Counted from the first letter of the stretch, positions 7,739 through 17,101 are shown. The stretch is DNA of 64,000 nucleotides from Paracoccus sp. S1E-3 (GCF_013868135.1 NZ_JACEMU010000016.1:248001-312000); one strand, 5' to 3'. Numbers and translations are program-made. The notes: generated from the sequence alone by a model not told the origin.

Positions 7739-8559
7739 TTGTCCAGCAACTCCCGGCTGAACAGGCGGATCCCGGCCAGGCCGATGAAGGTGGTCACCAG
7801 CGCGATTTCCAGCGGATAGCGCAGATCGGCATAGCTGCCGACATAGTCGACATAGAAGGCCTCGCGGACGCGGCCGGTAATATGCACCAGCGGGTTCCAC
7901 AGCAGCCATTCGCTGTAAGGGCGCGGCAGGGTCTCGACCAGGATGATGATGCCCGAAATGATCACCAGCGGGCGCGAGACGAAGTTCCAGACCATGTCCC
8001 AAAGCGGAAACTTGGTCTTCACCGCGCAGTTCATCAGCCCGATGCCGAAGCCCAGCACGGCTGCGGTGGCGAAGGATTTGAGGATCTCGGCGACGCGGAA
8101 AGTGGTGTCGGTGTCGTAGAAATACAGGATGAAGCCGAAGACCAGCACCGATACGACCGCCTGGGTCAGCACCGCCATGATGAATTTCGACATCAGCACG
8201 TCGAACAGCGTCACCCGCGGAAAGTTCAGCAGGTTGCGCGAGGACTGGATGGCGAACTCCACCCGCGCGCAGACGCTGCGGAACATGAAGAAAGGCAGCA
8301 TCCCGGTGGCGTAGAAAATGGCGAAGTTGTCGCCCAAGGGGGGCACCCGGAAACCAGCCGAGAAGATCATCGCCAGGCCGATGATCCCCACCACCGGCGA
8401 GATGACCGACCACAGATAGCCGCCCGCCGTGTCGCCGTTCGAGGTCGTCAGTTCGCGCATCGACAGCGCCGCGATGGTGCGCAGCGTCGACATGCGCGGC
8501 AACATCCGGCCACTGACCGACGCCTGCACCGGTCGCAATTCGGGGGTGGAGCCGTCCAT
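7735..8559 (-). CDS. kpsM: Capsule polysaccharide ABC exporter permease KpsM
   Basis: A 274-residue ABC-2 type permease with about six membrane helices, for example residues 50-70, 80-95, 128-150 and 158-180, ending in RLFSRELLDK. KpsM forms the channel through which KpsT drives capsular polysaccharide across the inner membrane. It is the first gene of the minus-strand operon, with AGGTG upstream of the ATG at 8559. The outer-membrane partner (KpsD/Wza) and the Kdo-linker enzymes KpsC and KpsS are not in the window. Confidence 0.92.
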   Translation of the reverse strand: MDGSTPELRPVQASVSGRMLPRMSTLRTIAALSMRELTTSNGDTAGGYLWSVISPVVGIIGLAMIFSAGFRVPPLGDNFAIFYATGMLPFFMFRSVCARVEFAIQSSRNLLNFPRVTLFDVLMSKFIMAVLTQAVVSVLVFGFILYFYDTDTTFRVAEILKSFATAAVLGFGIGLMNCAVKTKFPLWDMVWNFVSRPLVIISGIIILVETLPRPYSEWLLWNPLVHITGRVREAFYVDYVGSYADLRYPLEIALVTTFIGLAGIRLFSRELLDK

Positions 8560-9052
8560 CAGCGCACCTGTCCCCTTGCCTTTCCCCGGCCTTGGTCGCC
8601 GCGCGGCAAGGATGCGGGGACCGATCCATCGGCCGGCGCGCCAATGCCGCGCAGCCCCGGTGGCGGGACGGCCCTATTGCGATCGGGTGTCGGGCGCATC
8701 TGTTCCTCTTGGTCGGCCGGCAAACGGGCGCGGCGCGGATCGGATAAAGTTGCCGGAACTTAGTCCCTCGCGTCCCGAAGGTCGAGAGGCTGCCATCCGC
8801 TGGCCGGCAAATTCACCGTGAACCGGGCGCCTTTCCGCCCTTTCGCAGCGCGCTGGGGCGTCGCGCGGGCTGGACTTCGCGGTGGAAATCTGCGATCCGG
8901 CGGCAAGAAACGATCTTTAACGAATTCCCCCGCATGGGTTTCGGGGCAGTATCGAGGTTTTCCGTCCGGCCCTGCCGTGCGTCCTGCGACGGCCCTGGCG
9001 CGCCGTTGGTCGCGGCGGAAGTCCCTCCCCTCCCCGACACCGCCAGAGAGAC
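8560..9052. other. Intergenic region, 493 bp, divergent promoter space
   Basis: Lies between kpsM (minus) and the sulfotransferase/glycosyltransferase operon (plus), so both polysaccharide operons should start here. The GC-rich sequence is broken by an AT-richer patch at 8906-8926 (AAGAAACGATCTTTAACGAA) about 130 bases before the plus-strand start, the best candidate for a promoter. I found no convincing gene, terminator or long repeat. Confidence 0.5.
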
Positions 9053-12000
9053 ATGATGACAGCGCGCCAAAAGATTCTGACCGTCTTGGGCATGCACCGC
9101 AGCGGCACCTCGTTCCTGACGGATTGCATCGAGGTGCTGGGCTTTACCCTGCCCGCTGACCGCAGCGGACCGTCATCCGACAACCCCAAGGGCCATTTCG
9201 AACCGCAGGCGGTGGTCCAGCTGAACGACGACCTGATGCGCCGGCGCGGTGGTTGGTGGGGCCGGATCGCCCCCATCACCGTCAATGCCGATCCCGAGGC
9301 GATGGCGGCTGCGCTGGCGGACAGCTTCGGCGACGCCCCCCGCGTCGTCATCAAGGACCCGCGGATAAGCCTGCTGATGCCCGCCTGGCGCCCCTTCCTC
9401 GAAGAGCGCGGCCAGCTCAGCGCGCTGATCGCACTGCGGCATCCGGGCGAAATCGCGACCTCGCTCTCGCGGCGTGACGCCATGGGCACCGACATGGCCT
9501 ATCTCAGCTGGATGGCCTATACGCTGGCCGCGCTGGAGGGCAGCGAAGGACTGCCGCGCGGGCTGGTGCTGTTTCCCGACTGGATCGACGATATCGACAG
9601 CACGTTGGAACGGATCGCACAAATCACCGATGTGCCCGTCCCCTCTGGCGCGGTCGAGGACGTCACCGCTCGATTTCAACGCGACGCCGTGCATGGCGGC
9701 CAGCAGCGCGCTGCCCCCACCGCCGAGATCGACCTGCTGGCCGGCGACCTGTTCACGGTGCTGGCGCGCCATGCCCGCGAAGGCTCGATGCCGGACGATG
9801 CCGAAATCGCGCCCTTCCGCGCCCGTTTCGACATCGTGTCCGAGGCCGCGCGCGAGGTCGAGGCCGCCGCAGGCGAGCGGATCGTGGAGCAAGTGGACAT
9901 TATCAACGAGCTGAACGACCGTTTGGAGCGTTTCAGGAACGATGCGGCGCGTTTTGCCGATGATGGCAGGCAACTGCAGGAACAAGTCGCCGCGATCGAA
10001 CAGGAACGCAGTACCATCGTCGCCGCGCTGGAAAGCCAGATTTCAGCGACCGAACGGCAGCGCGACGAAATACATACGCAACTGACCGGACAGATGGACG
10101 ACATGCGGCAGGAACGCGAGACCATGGCCGCGATTCTGCAACAGCGCATCGCCGCGACCGAAGCCCAGCGGAATGAGATTGCCGATACCCTTGGCAAGCA
10201 GGTCCAGCAGGCGCATGCCGCTCTGGCAGAGGTTCAGCAGCGGGCGGAGCAGGCCGAAAGCCAGCGCGACGCGGCAATTGTCGAAAACAGCCGGATCGAT
10301 ATCCAACTGGCACAGACCGAAGCCGATCTCGAAACCTCGCGCATGCATCTGGACGAGGCGAAGCGAGAGCAGACCGCGCAGATCGGCCACTTGACGCAGC
10401 TTCTGGAACTCGAACGCATGACCATTCTGAAACCCCTCTATCGCCGCGTCCATCGCATGGGCGGCGATCTGCTGCGCGGGGTGCTGTCGCAGTCGGCCTT
10501 CGACTGGCTGAAGCGCGCCGTCCCCCATCCGGGCAACGTGCCGACCTATCTGGCCTATGCGCCTCGTGTGCCGCAGCATGGCGAAATGCATGCCTTCGAC
10601 GATGTGGCCCCCGCCGACCCGGCCAAGCCCGACATCTTCGTGCTGTCGATCATCAACTGGGACTTCCGCACCCAGCGCCCGCAGCACCTGGCCAGCGAAA
10701 TGGCCCGTGCCGGCCACCGTGTCTTCTTCATCGAGATGGAGACCAGCGACGGCCCGGCTGAGGCCCGCGAGGTGGCACCGAATGTCTACGTGCTGCGTCT
10801 GTCGCAGCGCGGGATGGGCTTCGTCAAACCCTATTCGGGCGACGTGCCGGTCGCCAGCCAGCGCGCCTGGGTCGATCATTTCTACAATTTCGCCGACCGG
10901 ATCGGCGTCACCCCGCGCGCCCATGTGGTGATCGAGCATCCCTATTGGTGGAATTTCGCCCGCCATCTGGCGCCGCAATTTCAGCTGACCTTCGACTGCA
11001 TGGACGAGATCGCCGGCTTCTCGAACACCGAACAGGCGATCCTCGATGCCGAGGAGGACATGATCGCGAAAGCCGACCACATGATCGTGTCCTCGCAATA
11101 TCTGCATGACAAATACGCGCCCAAGCGCCCGGTCCGGCTGGTCCGCAACGGCACCGATGTCAGCCATTTCGTCCGCGACGAGGAGGCCGACCGCATCCCT
11201 GATTTCCTCGCCGGCAAGCTGCGGGACGGCGCGATCCGCGTGGGCTATGTCGGCGCCATCGCCGAGTGGTTCGACACCGACCTGCTGGAGGAGGTGGCCC
11301 GGCAGAACCCGGATTTCGATATCCATCTGTGCGGGGCCGTGACGGCCGAACATCCCGCCCGGCTGAACAAGCTGCCCAATGTCACCATGCATGGCGAAAT
11401 CCTCTATGCGGATGTGCCCGCCTTCCTGAAGGCGATGGATGTGCTGATCATTCCCTTCCAGCTGGTGCCGATCATCCAGGCCTGCGACCCGGTGAAATTC
11501 TACGAATACTCCGCCGTGAAGAAGCCCACCGTCTCGACCGCGCTGCCGGAACTGGCGCGCGCGGGCGATCTGGTGACCACCGCAAATGACCCGGCCGGCT
11601 TCGCCCAGGGCATCCGCGATGCCGCCGCCAAGTCGGCCGATCCGATGGTCGGGGCGGCGCTGCGTGCCTATGCGCTGGAAAATGCGTGGTCCTATCGCGC
11701 CGCCGACATGCTGGCGGAAATGGAAAGCGCGCCGCTGCTGTCGGTGGTGGTGCTGGCTTACGGCTCGGCCGATCTGACGCTGGCCTGCCTGCATTCGCTG
11801 TTGGGCCGGGGCGAGGTCTATCCGGCGCTGGAGGTGCTTGTCGTCGACAACGGCTCGCCGGTCGAGGAACTGGAAAAGCTGCGCGAGGTCGCGGAAGGCG
11901 ACCGCCGCATCCGCCTGATCGAGAACGGCGAGAACCTGGGCTTCGCGAAGGGCAACAATGTCGGCATCGAGGCGGCGCGCGGCGAATATCTGCTGTTGCT

Positions 12001-12526
12001 GAACAACGACACCTATGTGCCGCCGGGGGCCCTGTCGGCGATGGTTCGTCACCTGCAGCTGAACCCCGAAATCGGTATCATAGGCCCGATGACCAACAAT
12101 ATCGGCAACGAGGCCCGGATCGAGGTCCATTACGCCGATATGGCCGGGATGGAGAGCATCGCCCGCGATCTGGTCACCGGCTATCGCGGGATCTGGACGC
12201 CGATTCCGGTCAATGCCTATTTCTGTGCCATGTTCCGCAAGGCCGACATGGACCGGATCGGGCATCTGCCCACCGTCTATGGCCGCGGCATGTTCGAGGA
12301 TGACGACCATTGCGCCATGTTCCGCGAGGCGGGAATGGACATCGCCCTGGCCGAGGACGCTTTCGTGCACCACCACCTTTCGGCCACGTTCAACGCCATC
12401 CCCTCGGCCGAAAAACAGGCACTGTTCGAGAAGAACAAGGCGACCTATGAAGACCGCTGGGGTCCCTGGGTGCCGCATCGCTATCGCGACAGCCGCCCGG
12501 ATTCCACCTTGCCGGACAAGCCATGA
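9053..12526 (+). CDS. Sulfotransferase / coiled-coil / GT4-like / GT2 multidomain glycosyltransferase
   Basis: An unusually large 1157-residue protein with four recognisable parts. Residues 1-260 form a sulfotransferase-like P-loop domain (GMHRSGTSFL at 13-22, IVIKDPRISLL-type region near 100). Residues 270-465 are a long Glu/Gln/Arg-rich coiled coil. Residues about 525-885 resemble a GT-B glycosyltransferase (NWDFRTQRPQHLA, FDCMDEIAGF, VRNGTDVSHF, late PVKFYEYSAVKKP). Residues about 890-1130 are a GT2 domain with LLSVVVLAYGSADLTLACL, VVDNGSP, LLLNNDTYVPPGAL and FEDDDHCAMFREAG. No signal or membrane segment is seen. It heads an operon with a sulfotransferase-like gene and wecB. A role in building, and perhaps sulfating, a surface polysaccharide is inferred. 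ATG ATG at 9053/9056 gives two equivalent starts. Confidence 0.85.
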   Translation: MMTARQKILTVLGMHRSGTSFLTDCIEVLGFTLPADRSGPSSDNPKGHFEPQAVVQLNDDLMRRRGGWWGRIAPITVNADPEAMAAALADSFGDAPRVVIKDPRISLLMPAWRPFLEERGQLSALIALRHPGEIATSLSRRDAMGTDMAYLSWMAYTLAALEGSEGLPRGLVLFPDWIDDIDSTLERIAQITDVPVPSGAVEDVTARFQRDAVHGGQQRAAPTAEIDLLAGDLFTVLARHAREGSMPDDAEIAPFRARFDIVSEAAREVEAAAGERIVEQVDIINELNDRLERFRNDAARFADDGRQLQEQVAAIEQERSTIVAALESQISATERQRDEIHTQLTGQMDDMRQERETMAAILQQRIAATEAQRNEIADTLGKQVQQAHAALAEVQQRAEQAESQRDAAIVENSRIDIQLAQTEADLETSRMHLDEAKREQTAQIGHLTQLLELERMTILKPLYRRVHRMGGDLLRGVLSQSAFDWLKRAVPHPGNVPTYLAYAPRVPQHGEMHAFDDVAPADPAKPDIFVLSIINWDFRTQRPQHLASEMARAGHRVFFIEMETSDGPAEAREVAPNVYVLRLSQRGMGFVKPYSGDVPVASQRAWVDHFYNFADRIGVTPRAHVVIEHPYWWNFARHLAPQFQLTFDCMDEIAGFSNTEQAILDAEEDMIAKADHMIVSSQYLHDKYAPKRPVRLVRNGTDVSHFVRDEEADRIPDFLAGKLRDGAIRVGYVGAIAEWFDTDLLEEVARQNPDFDIHLCGAVTAEHPARLNKLPNVTMHGEILYADVPAFLKAMDVLIIPFQLVPIIQACDPVKFYEYSAVKKPTVSTALPELARAGDLVTTANDPAGFAQGIRDAAAKSADPMVGAALRAYALENAWSYRAADMLAEMESAPLLSVVVLAYGSADLTLACLHSLLGRGEVYPALEVLVVDNGSPVEELEKLREVAEGDRRIRLIENGENLGFAKGNNVGIEAARGEYLLLLNNDTYVPPGALSAMVRHLQLNPEIGIIGPMTNNIGNEARIEVHYADMAGMESIARDLVTGYRGIWTPIPVNAYFCAMFRKADMDRIGHLPTVYGRGMFEDDDHCAMFREAGMDIALAEDAFVHHHLSATFNAIPSAEKQALFEKNKATYEDRWGPWVPHRYRDSRPDSTLPDKP

Positions 12527-13302
12527 AAACTGTCATTCTGCATTATCACATCTACAAGAACTCCGGCACGTCGTTCGAGCGGGTGCTGGACGAGAGCTTC
12601 GGCGCGCTGCACGAGCGTTTCGACGGCCCCTACCCGTTCTTCACCATCGATCAGGATCAGGTCGACCGAATCATCCGGCGGCGGACACAGGCGGTGGCGT
12701 TCTCCTCGCATCAGACGCTGATGCCACAGCCAACCGCCGTCGATTACCGGGTGATTGCGGCGCTGTTCCTGCGCCATCCGATCCTGCGCATCGGCTCGAT
12801 CTATCGCTTCAAGCGGCAGGCCGATGACGGCACCACCACCTCGGCGCTGGCGCAGCAGCACGACTTCGCCGGCTGGATCGCCAAATGTTTCGAGATCCCA
12901 CAGGAATTGCCGCAGATCTCGAACGGTCAATCCCGGCATCTGGGCGGCGTGTATGGCCGCACCCCGGCGATGAAGCGCGCGCCGCAGATGATGATCTATG
13001 ACCTGTCCACCGCGCGGCGGAACCTCGCCAATGTCGAAATGCTGGGCCGGACCGAGCATTTCGAGGCCGATATCCGCCGCTTCGCCGAGATCGCGCCGCG
13101 CTTCGGGCTGGAACTGAAGATCCCCCAGCAGACCCGGCACAACACCACGCAGGACATCGACCGCCCGGTCGCCGATCGCGTCGAGGATCTGCTGAAAACG
13201 CTGTCTCCGGCCGAACGCCAGCGGCTGCTGGCCGCCAATGCGCAGGATCTGGAGCTGTATGACTATGGCAACTGGCTGATCGAAAGGGGTGCCCCGGCAT
13301 GA
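12523..13302 (+). CDS. Sulfotransferase-like protein (type 2 family)
   Basis: A 259-residue protein starting with ILHYHIYKNSGTSFERVL, which matches the phosphosulfate-binding loop of family-2 (carbohydrate) sulfotransferases, usually HIPKxxGTS. The second motif region is plausible around residues 80-100 (FLRHPILRIGSIYRFK), where family members have RDPxxRxxSxYxF with the 3'-phosphate-binding Arg and Ser. It would transfer sulfate from PAPS to a sugar hydroxyl. Start and stop overlap both neighbours as ATGA, so it is translationally coupled to the upstream fusion protein and to wecB. The acceptor is unknown. Confidence 0.82.
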   Translation: MKTVILHYHIYKNSGTSFERVLDESFGALHERFDGPYPFFTIDQDQVDRIIRRRTQAVAFSSHQTLMPQPTAVDYRVIAALFLRHPILRIGSIYRFKRQADDGTTTSALAQQHDFAGWIAKCFEIPQELPQISNGQSRHLGGVYGRTPAMKRAPQMMIYDLSTARRNLANVEMLGRTEHFEADIRRFAEIAPRFGLELKIPQQTRHNTTQDIDRPVADRVEDLLKTLSPAERQRLLAANAQDLELYDYGNWLIERGAPA

Positions 13303-14399
13303 CCAGGAAAATCGTCTGCGTTGTCGGCACCCGCCCCGAGGCGATCAAGATGGCGCCGGTGATCCGCGCCATTCAGGAGGCGCCCGACATGGAATGCGTC
13401 GTGCTGGCGACCGCCCAGCACCGCCAGATGCTGGATCAGGTGCTGCAGGTCTTCGGGATCACCCCCGATATCGATCTGGACATCATGCACCCGAACCAGA
13501 CGCTGACCGGCCTGACCGGTCGGCTGCTGCTGAGGCTGGAAGACGCGCTCGGCGGCCTGAAGGCCGATGCGCTGCTGGTGCAGGGCGACACCACCAGCGT
13601 GCTGGCCTCGGCGCTGGCGGCCTTCTACATGGACATTCCCGTCGGCCATATCGAGGCGGGGCTGCGCACCGGAAATATCCGCAATCCCTTCCCCGAGGAA
13701 ATGAACCGCGTCGTCACCTCGCAACTGACGCGCTGGCATTTCGCGCCGACCGAATTCGCCGCCGACAAGCTGCGGGCCGAGAACTATGCCGAGGACAGCA
13801 TCATCGTCACCGGCAACACGGTGATCGACGCGCTGCACCACGTCTCGGCCCAGCAGCCCGAGCTGGGGATCGACCTGCCCGCCGACCGCCGCCTGCTGCT
13901 GGCCACGCTTCACCGGCGTGAAAACTTCGGCGAGCCGCTGCGCCGCATCATCGACGGGCTGGAGCAGGTGCTGGAACGGCACCCCGACACCCAGTTGCTG
14001 CTGCCGGTCCATCACAATCCGAATGTGCGTCAGGTCATTCAGGACCGCTTCGGCACCCGCGACCGCGTGACCCTGTGCGATCCGCTGGAATATACCGCCT
14101 TCGTCGCCGCCATGAACCGCGCCACGCTGATCCTGTCGGATTCGGGCGGTGTTCAGGAGGAAGCCCCCGCCCTCGGCAAGCCGGTGCTGGTGCTGCGCGA
14201 AACCACCGAGCGCCCCGAGGCGGTCGATGCCGGTGCCACCCGTCTGGTCGGCACCCGGACCGAGCAGATCGTCGCCGCCGCCGACGAGCTGCTGACCGAT
14301 GCCGATGCCTATGCCGCCATGGCGCGGATCGGCTCGCCCTATGGCGATGGCAAGGCGGCGGGCCGCATCGTCGAACGGCTGCGCCGCGATCTGGCCTGA
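13299..14399 (+). CDS. wecB: UDP-N-acetylglucosamine 2-epimerase (non-hydrolysing)
   Basis: A 366-residue GT-B-fold epimerase that interconverts UDP-GlcNAc and UDP-ManNAc, a precursor for ManNAc- or ManNAcA-containing surface polysaccharides. It shows the family landmarks GTRPEAIKMAPVI near the N-terminus, QGDTTSVLA, HIEAGLRT, NPFPEEMNR, HRREN, and SDSGGVQEEAPALGKPVLVLRETTERPE. Length is typical. It is the last gene of the three-gene operon. Its stop abuts, with no spare base, the stop of the converging DUF1501 gene. Confidence 0.95.
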   Translation: MTRKIVCVVGTRPEAIKMAPVIRAIQEAPDMECVVLATAQHRQMLDQVLQVFGITPDIDLDIMHPNQTLTGLTGRLLLRLEDALGGLKADALLVQGDTTSVLASALAAFYMDIPVGHIEAGLRTGNIRNPFPEEMNRVVTSQLTRWHFAPTEFAADKLRAENYAEDSIIVTGNTVIDALHHVSAQQPELGIDLPADRRLLLATLHRRENFGEPLRRIIDGLEQVLERHPDTQLLLPVHHNPNVRQVIQDRFGTRDRVTLCDPLEYTAFVAAMNRATLILSDSGGVQEEAPALGKPVLVLRETTERPEAVDAGATRLVGTRTEQIVAAADELLTDADAYAAMARIGSPYGDGKAAGRIVERLRRDLA

Positions 14400-15593
14400 T
14401 TACAGCAGGATCCCCGGCATCTTGTCGATGCGGAGGCCGGGGAAAATCACCTCCTCCAGCGCGCGGGCGGGCACGCCGAACTGGCCCGCGATGGCCGCGC
14501 CGGCATAGCTGCGCACATCCATCAGCGGCATCAGGTCGCGCCCGGCATAGAGGCTCTCCTCGGCCAGACCGGGCCAATCGCCGTAAATCCGGCCGCCACG
14601 CACAGCGCCGCCCGCCATCACCATCAAGCCGCCGGTGCCGTGATCGGTGCCCCCGGTGCCGTTCTCACGCGCGGTGCGGCCGAATTCGGTCATCGCCAGC
14701 ACCACGGTATTTTCCCAATTCGCGCCCAGATCCCGCTTCAGCACCTTCAGCGCCATTACCAGATCATCCAGCGGCCGCGCGAGCGCGCGGACCTGCCCGC
14801 GATGGGTATCCCAGCCGGTCAGCGAAAAGGCGGCAATCCGGGTCGCCCCGTTCAGCCGCGCGGCGGCAAAGCTCGCCAGCGCCTCGACCGGGCCAGGTTT
14901 CTTGCCGTCCGCCATGACCGGATCAGCGCCCGCGGCCTCCGCCTCGGCGCTGATGGTGATCGCGGCCTCGGCGGCATTGTGGAAGGGGGCATCGCCTTCA
15001 TAAAGCGCGCGCAGCAGGATCTGTGCCTGCGACGACAACGAGAAGCGTGCCTCGGGCGCCCAGCTTGCAAAGGGGTTTTCACCCTGCAGGATCGCCAGCT
15101 CATCGGTGCCGACAGCAAAGGCGGTCTCGAACACGGCGCCCGGAATCAGCGGCAGCAGCCGGTTCAGCCAGCCCCCGGCAGGATGCGCGGCCTTCGGATC
15201 GGCGCCCACCCCGGCTTCGAGGATGTCCTGGCCGTCGAAATGGCTGCGCTTGTCGCGATAGGGGGTCGAGACGGCCTGTGCGAAGCCCAGTTCGCCCGCC
15301 TGCCACATCGGCATCAGCGGCGCCAGCGCCGGATGCAGTGCATAGAAACCGTCCAGATCCAGCGCCCCCGCCTCCGGCCCCGATGAGAGCGTCGGGCGCA
15401 GCTTGCGCAGCAGCGGATCCCCGTAGGGCTGCACCACGTCCAGCCCGTCCATAGCGCCGCGCAGCACGATCGTCACCAATCGGCGGTCGCCGGGGGCCGA
15501 GGCGAAGCTCATCGGGGTGATGGCTGGCAGGGCCGCAGCCGAACAGGCCGCGCCGAGGGCGATATTCAGGAACTGGCGGCGATCGAGCTGCAT
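14400..15593 (-). CDS. DUF1501 domain protein, Tat-exported
   Basis: A 397-residue protein of the DUF1501 family, distantly related to the alkaline phosphatase/sulfatase fold. RRQFLNIALG near the N-terminus plus an Ala-rich hydrophobic stretch is a twin-arginine signal, so it is probably periplasmic. Characteristic segments are LRGAMDGLDVVQPYGD, FAQAVSTPYRDKRSHFDGQD, TEFGRTARENGTGGTDHG and a late GDWPGL. It lies 3 bases after the DUF1800 gene; the two families are almost always found as a pair in proteobacteria and planctomycetes. The biochemical function is not established. Confidence 0.88.
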   Translation of the reverse strand: MQLDRRQFLNIALGAACSAAALPAITPMSFASAPGDRRLVTIVLRGAMDGLDVVQPYGDPLLRKLRPTLSSGPEAGALDLDGFYALHPALAPLMPMWQAGELGFAQAVSTPYRDKRSHFDGQDILEAGVGADPKAAHPAGGWLNRLLPLIPGAVFETAFAVGTDELAILQGENPFASWAPEARFSLSSQAQILLRALYEGDAPFHNAAEAAITISAEAEAAGADPVMADGKKPGPVEALASFAAARLNGATRIAAFSLTGWDTHRGQVRALARPLDDLVMALKVLKRDLGANWENTVVLAMTEFGRTARENGTGGTDHGTGGLMVMAGGAVRGGRIYGDWPGLAEESLYAGRDLMPLMDVRSYAGAAIAGQFGVPARALEEVIFPGLRIDKMPGILL

Positions 15594-15596
15594 CGT

Positions 15597-16967
15597 TTAC
15601 CTCCGGTTGAACTGCGGCGAGGCGAGCACCAGCCCGACCCCGTCCGCCTGTGATTCGGCCCGTGCGACCAGGGTTGCGACCTCGGGCGCCATCTCGGGCC
15701 CCAAAGCGGTCGCGGCAAAGCTGCGCGGATCGGGCAGCCGGGTCATCAGCTTCTTCGGCTGCACCATCGCCCAATAGATCCGCGCCGCCAGCAGCTGCGG
15801 GCTGAGCCACGCGGCGGCCGGTTCGGGCCAGCCTTCGGGCTGCGAGGCGCCATTGATGTTCTGGCCCATCCGCTTCATCGGCTGGACGTAATGCTGGTGC
15901 AACTGGGGCGTGGTCCAGCCCATCACCTGCGCGCCGTCCACGCCCAGGGCCCGCAGACCGGCCACCACCAGATCCTGAGGCTGGCGGACCTTCTGGCCGA
16001 AACTGTCACGGGCTTCGGGGTGGCGCACCAGCACGTCATAGACCGCCATCAGATCGCCGTCGGTCTGCTGAAAGCGGGCCTGCATGTCGGCCACCAGCCC
16101 CGCCGGCGGATCGTCGGCGCAGAAATGCCGCGCCAGCTTGGTGCAGATGAAAGAGGCCGTGTCCGGCCGCACTGCCAGATCGTTCAGAAATTCCTCGATC
16201 TCGGACAGCTTTGCCGGACGGCCACCACCATAGCGAGTGCCGAGGACCGTTTCCGCCCCCGGTTCGACCCGGCGCAGTTCAAAGACGAATTCCCGCTTCT
16301 CGTTGACGGAAAGCCCCGTCATCAGTCGCGCCAGTTGGCGCACATCGGTCTGGCTGTAATCGGCGCCCACGCCCATGCTGTGCAGTTCCAGCAGTTCGCG
16401 GGCATGGTTCTCGTTCAGGCCCAGCCGGCGCTTCTTGCGCTGGTTGATCGCCATCGGCGACCGCGGCCCGACCGACGAACTTTGGTCGAGATAGAGCAGC
16501 ATCGCCGGGTGCAGCGTGGCCGCGCGCAGCAGTTCGGAAAAGCGGCCGCGCTGATGGGCGCGCAGGACGTCTTCGTGGAAGGCGGCCTGCAGCACCCGCA
16601 GATTGGCCGAGTCGGCGCGGGTGGTGAAATGGCTGGCCCAGAACAGCGCCAGCCGGTCGGCAAATCCTGTCTCGTCATCCAGCGCCCGCGCCAGCCGCGC
16701 CCGCACGGCCGCTTCGGCGCCGGCATCCAGCGCCGCCTTGGTGCGGATATATTCCGGGCTGTCATCGCCCTTCTGCTGCGCGGCACGCCCGGCCATGGCG
16801 AAATCATAGGCCAGCCGGCTGGCCTCGGGCGTCGACAGCGCCGGATAGCGCGCCACCATCGCATCCTCGCGCAGCCCCTGCATCAGCAGATCGGCATCCC
16901 CAACGCCCGCGTGGCGCGGAGAGAGGCCGGTGCCGAAGCGGATCAGCGAAAATTCTGCATAGGTCAT
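15597..16967 (-). CDS. DUF1800 domain protein
   Basis: A 456-residue DUF1800 family protein, the usual partner of DUF1501. Landmarks are RLALFWASHFTTRAD, LLYLDQSSSVGPRSPMAINQRKKRRLGLNENHARELLELHSMGVG (the conserved NENxARELxELHxxG core), and later FICTKLARHFCADDPP and GAQVMGWTTPQLHQHY. Unlike its partner I see no clear signal peptide. It is first in the pair; a 134-bp gap separates it from the copper chaperone gene upstream, which is on the same strand. Function unknown. Confidence 0.88.
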   Translation of the reverse strand: MTYAEFSLIRFGTGLSPRHAGVGDADLLMQGLREDAMVARYPALSTPEASRLAYDFAMAGRAAQQKGDDSPEYIRTKAALDAGAEAAVRARLARALDDETGFADRLALFWASHFTTRADSANLRVLQAAFHEDVLRAHQRGRFSELLRAATLHPAMLLYLDQSSSVGPRSPMAINQRKKRRLGLNENHARELLELHSMGVGADYSQTDVRQLARLMTGLSVNEKREFVFELRRVEPGAETVLGTRYGGGRPAKLSEIEEFLNDLAVRPDTASFICTKLARHFCADDPPAGLVADMQARFQQTDGDLMAVYDVLVRHPEARDSFGQKVRQPQDLVVAGLRALGVDGAQVMGWTTPQLHQHYVQPMKRMGQNINGASQPEGWPEPAAAWLSPQLLAARIYWAMVQPKKLMTRLPDPRSFAATALGPEMAPEVATLVARAESQADGVGLVLASPQFNRR

Positions 16968-17101
16968 GGCGCATCCATTTCGTTGTTAACGCCCGCAGGC
17001 CGGCGCGGTTCGCGCGTCGCGGCAACCTGCGGTCACAAATGCGTGGCGCCCCGCCGGCGGGAAAGAGGCCGCGCGGCCCCTTTCCACCGGACCCGGTGCG
17101 C

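Noticed and set aside
6567..8644. A single 693-codon minus-strand frame covering kpsE copy 2 and running through kpsM
   Set aside because: Only the part after the ATG at 7738 resembles a protein family. The upstream part is kpsM in another frame, and the genes overlap as ATGA.
10043..12478. An 811-codon open frame on the minus strand opposite the fusion glycosyltransferase
   Set aside because: High GC leaves long antisense frames open. The plus-strand frame has clear domains and operon overlaps, while the antisense product is His/Gly/Gln-rich and lacks recognisable motifs. The same holds for long antisense frames opposite kpsE, der, bamB, the RTX gene and rpe/GT2.
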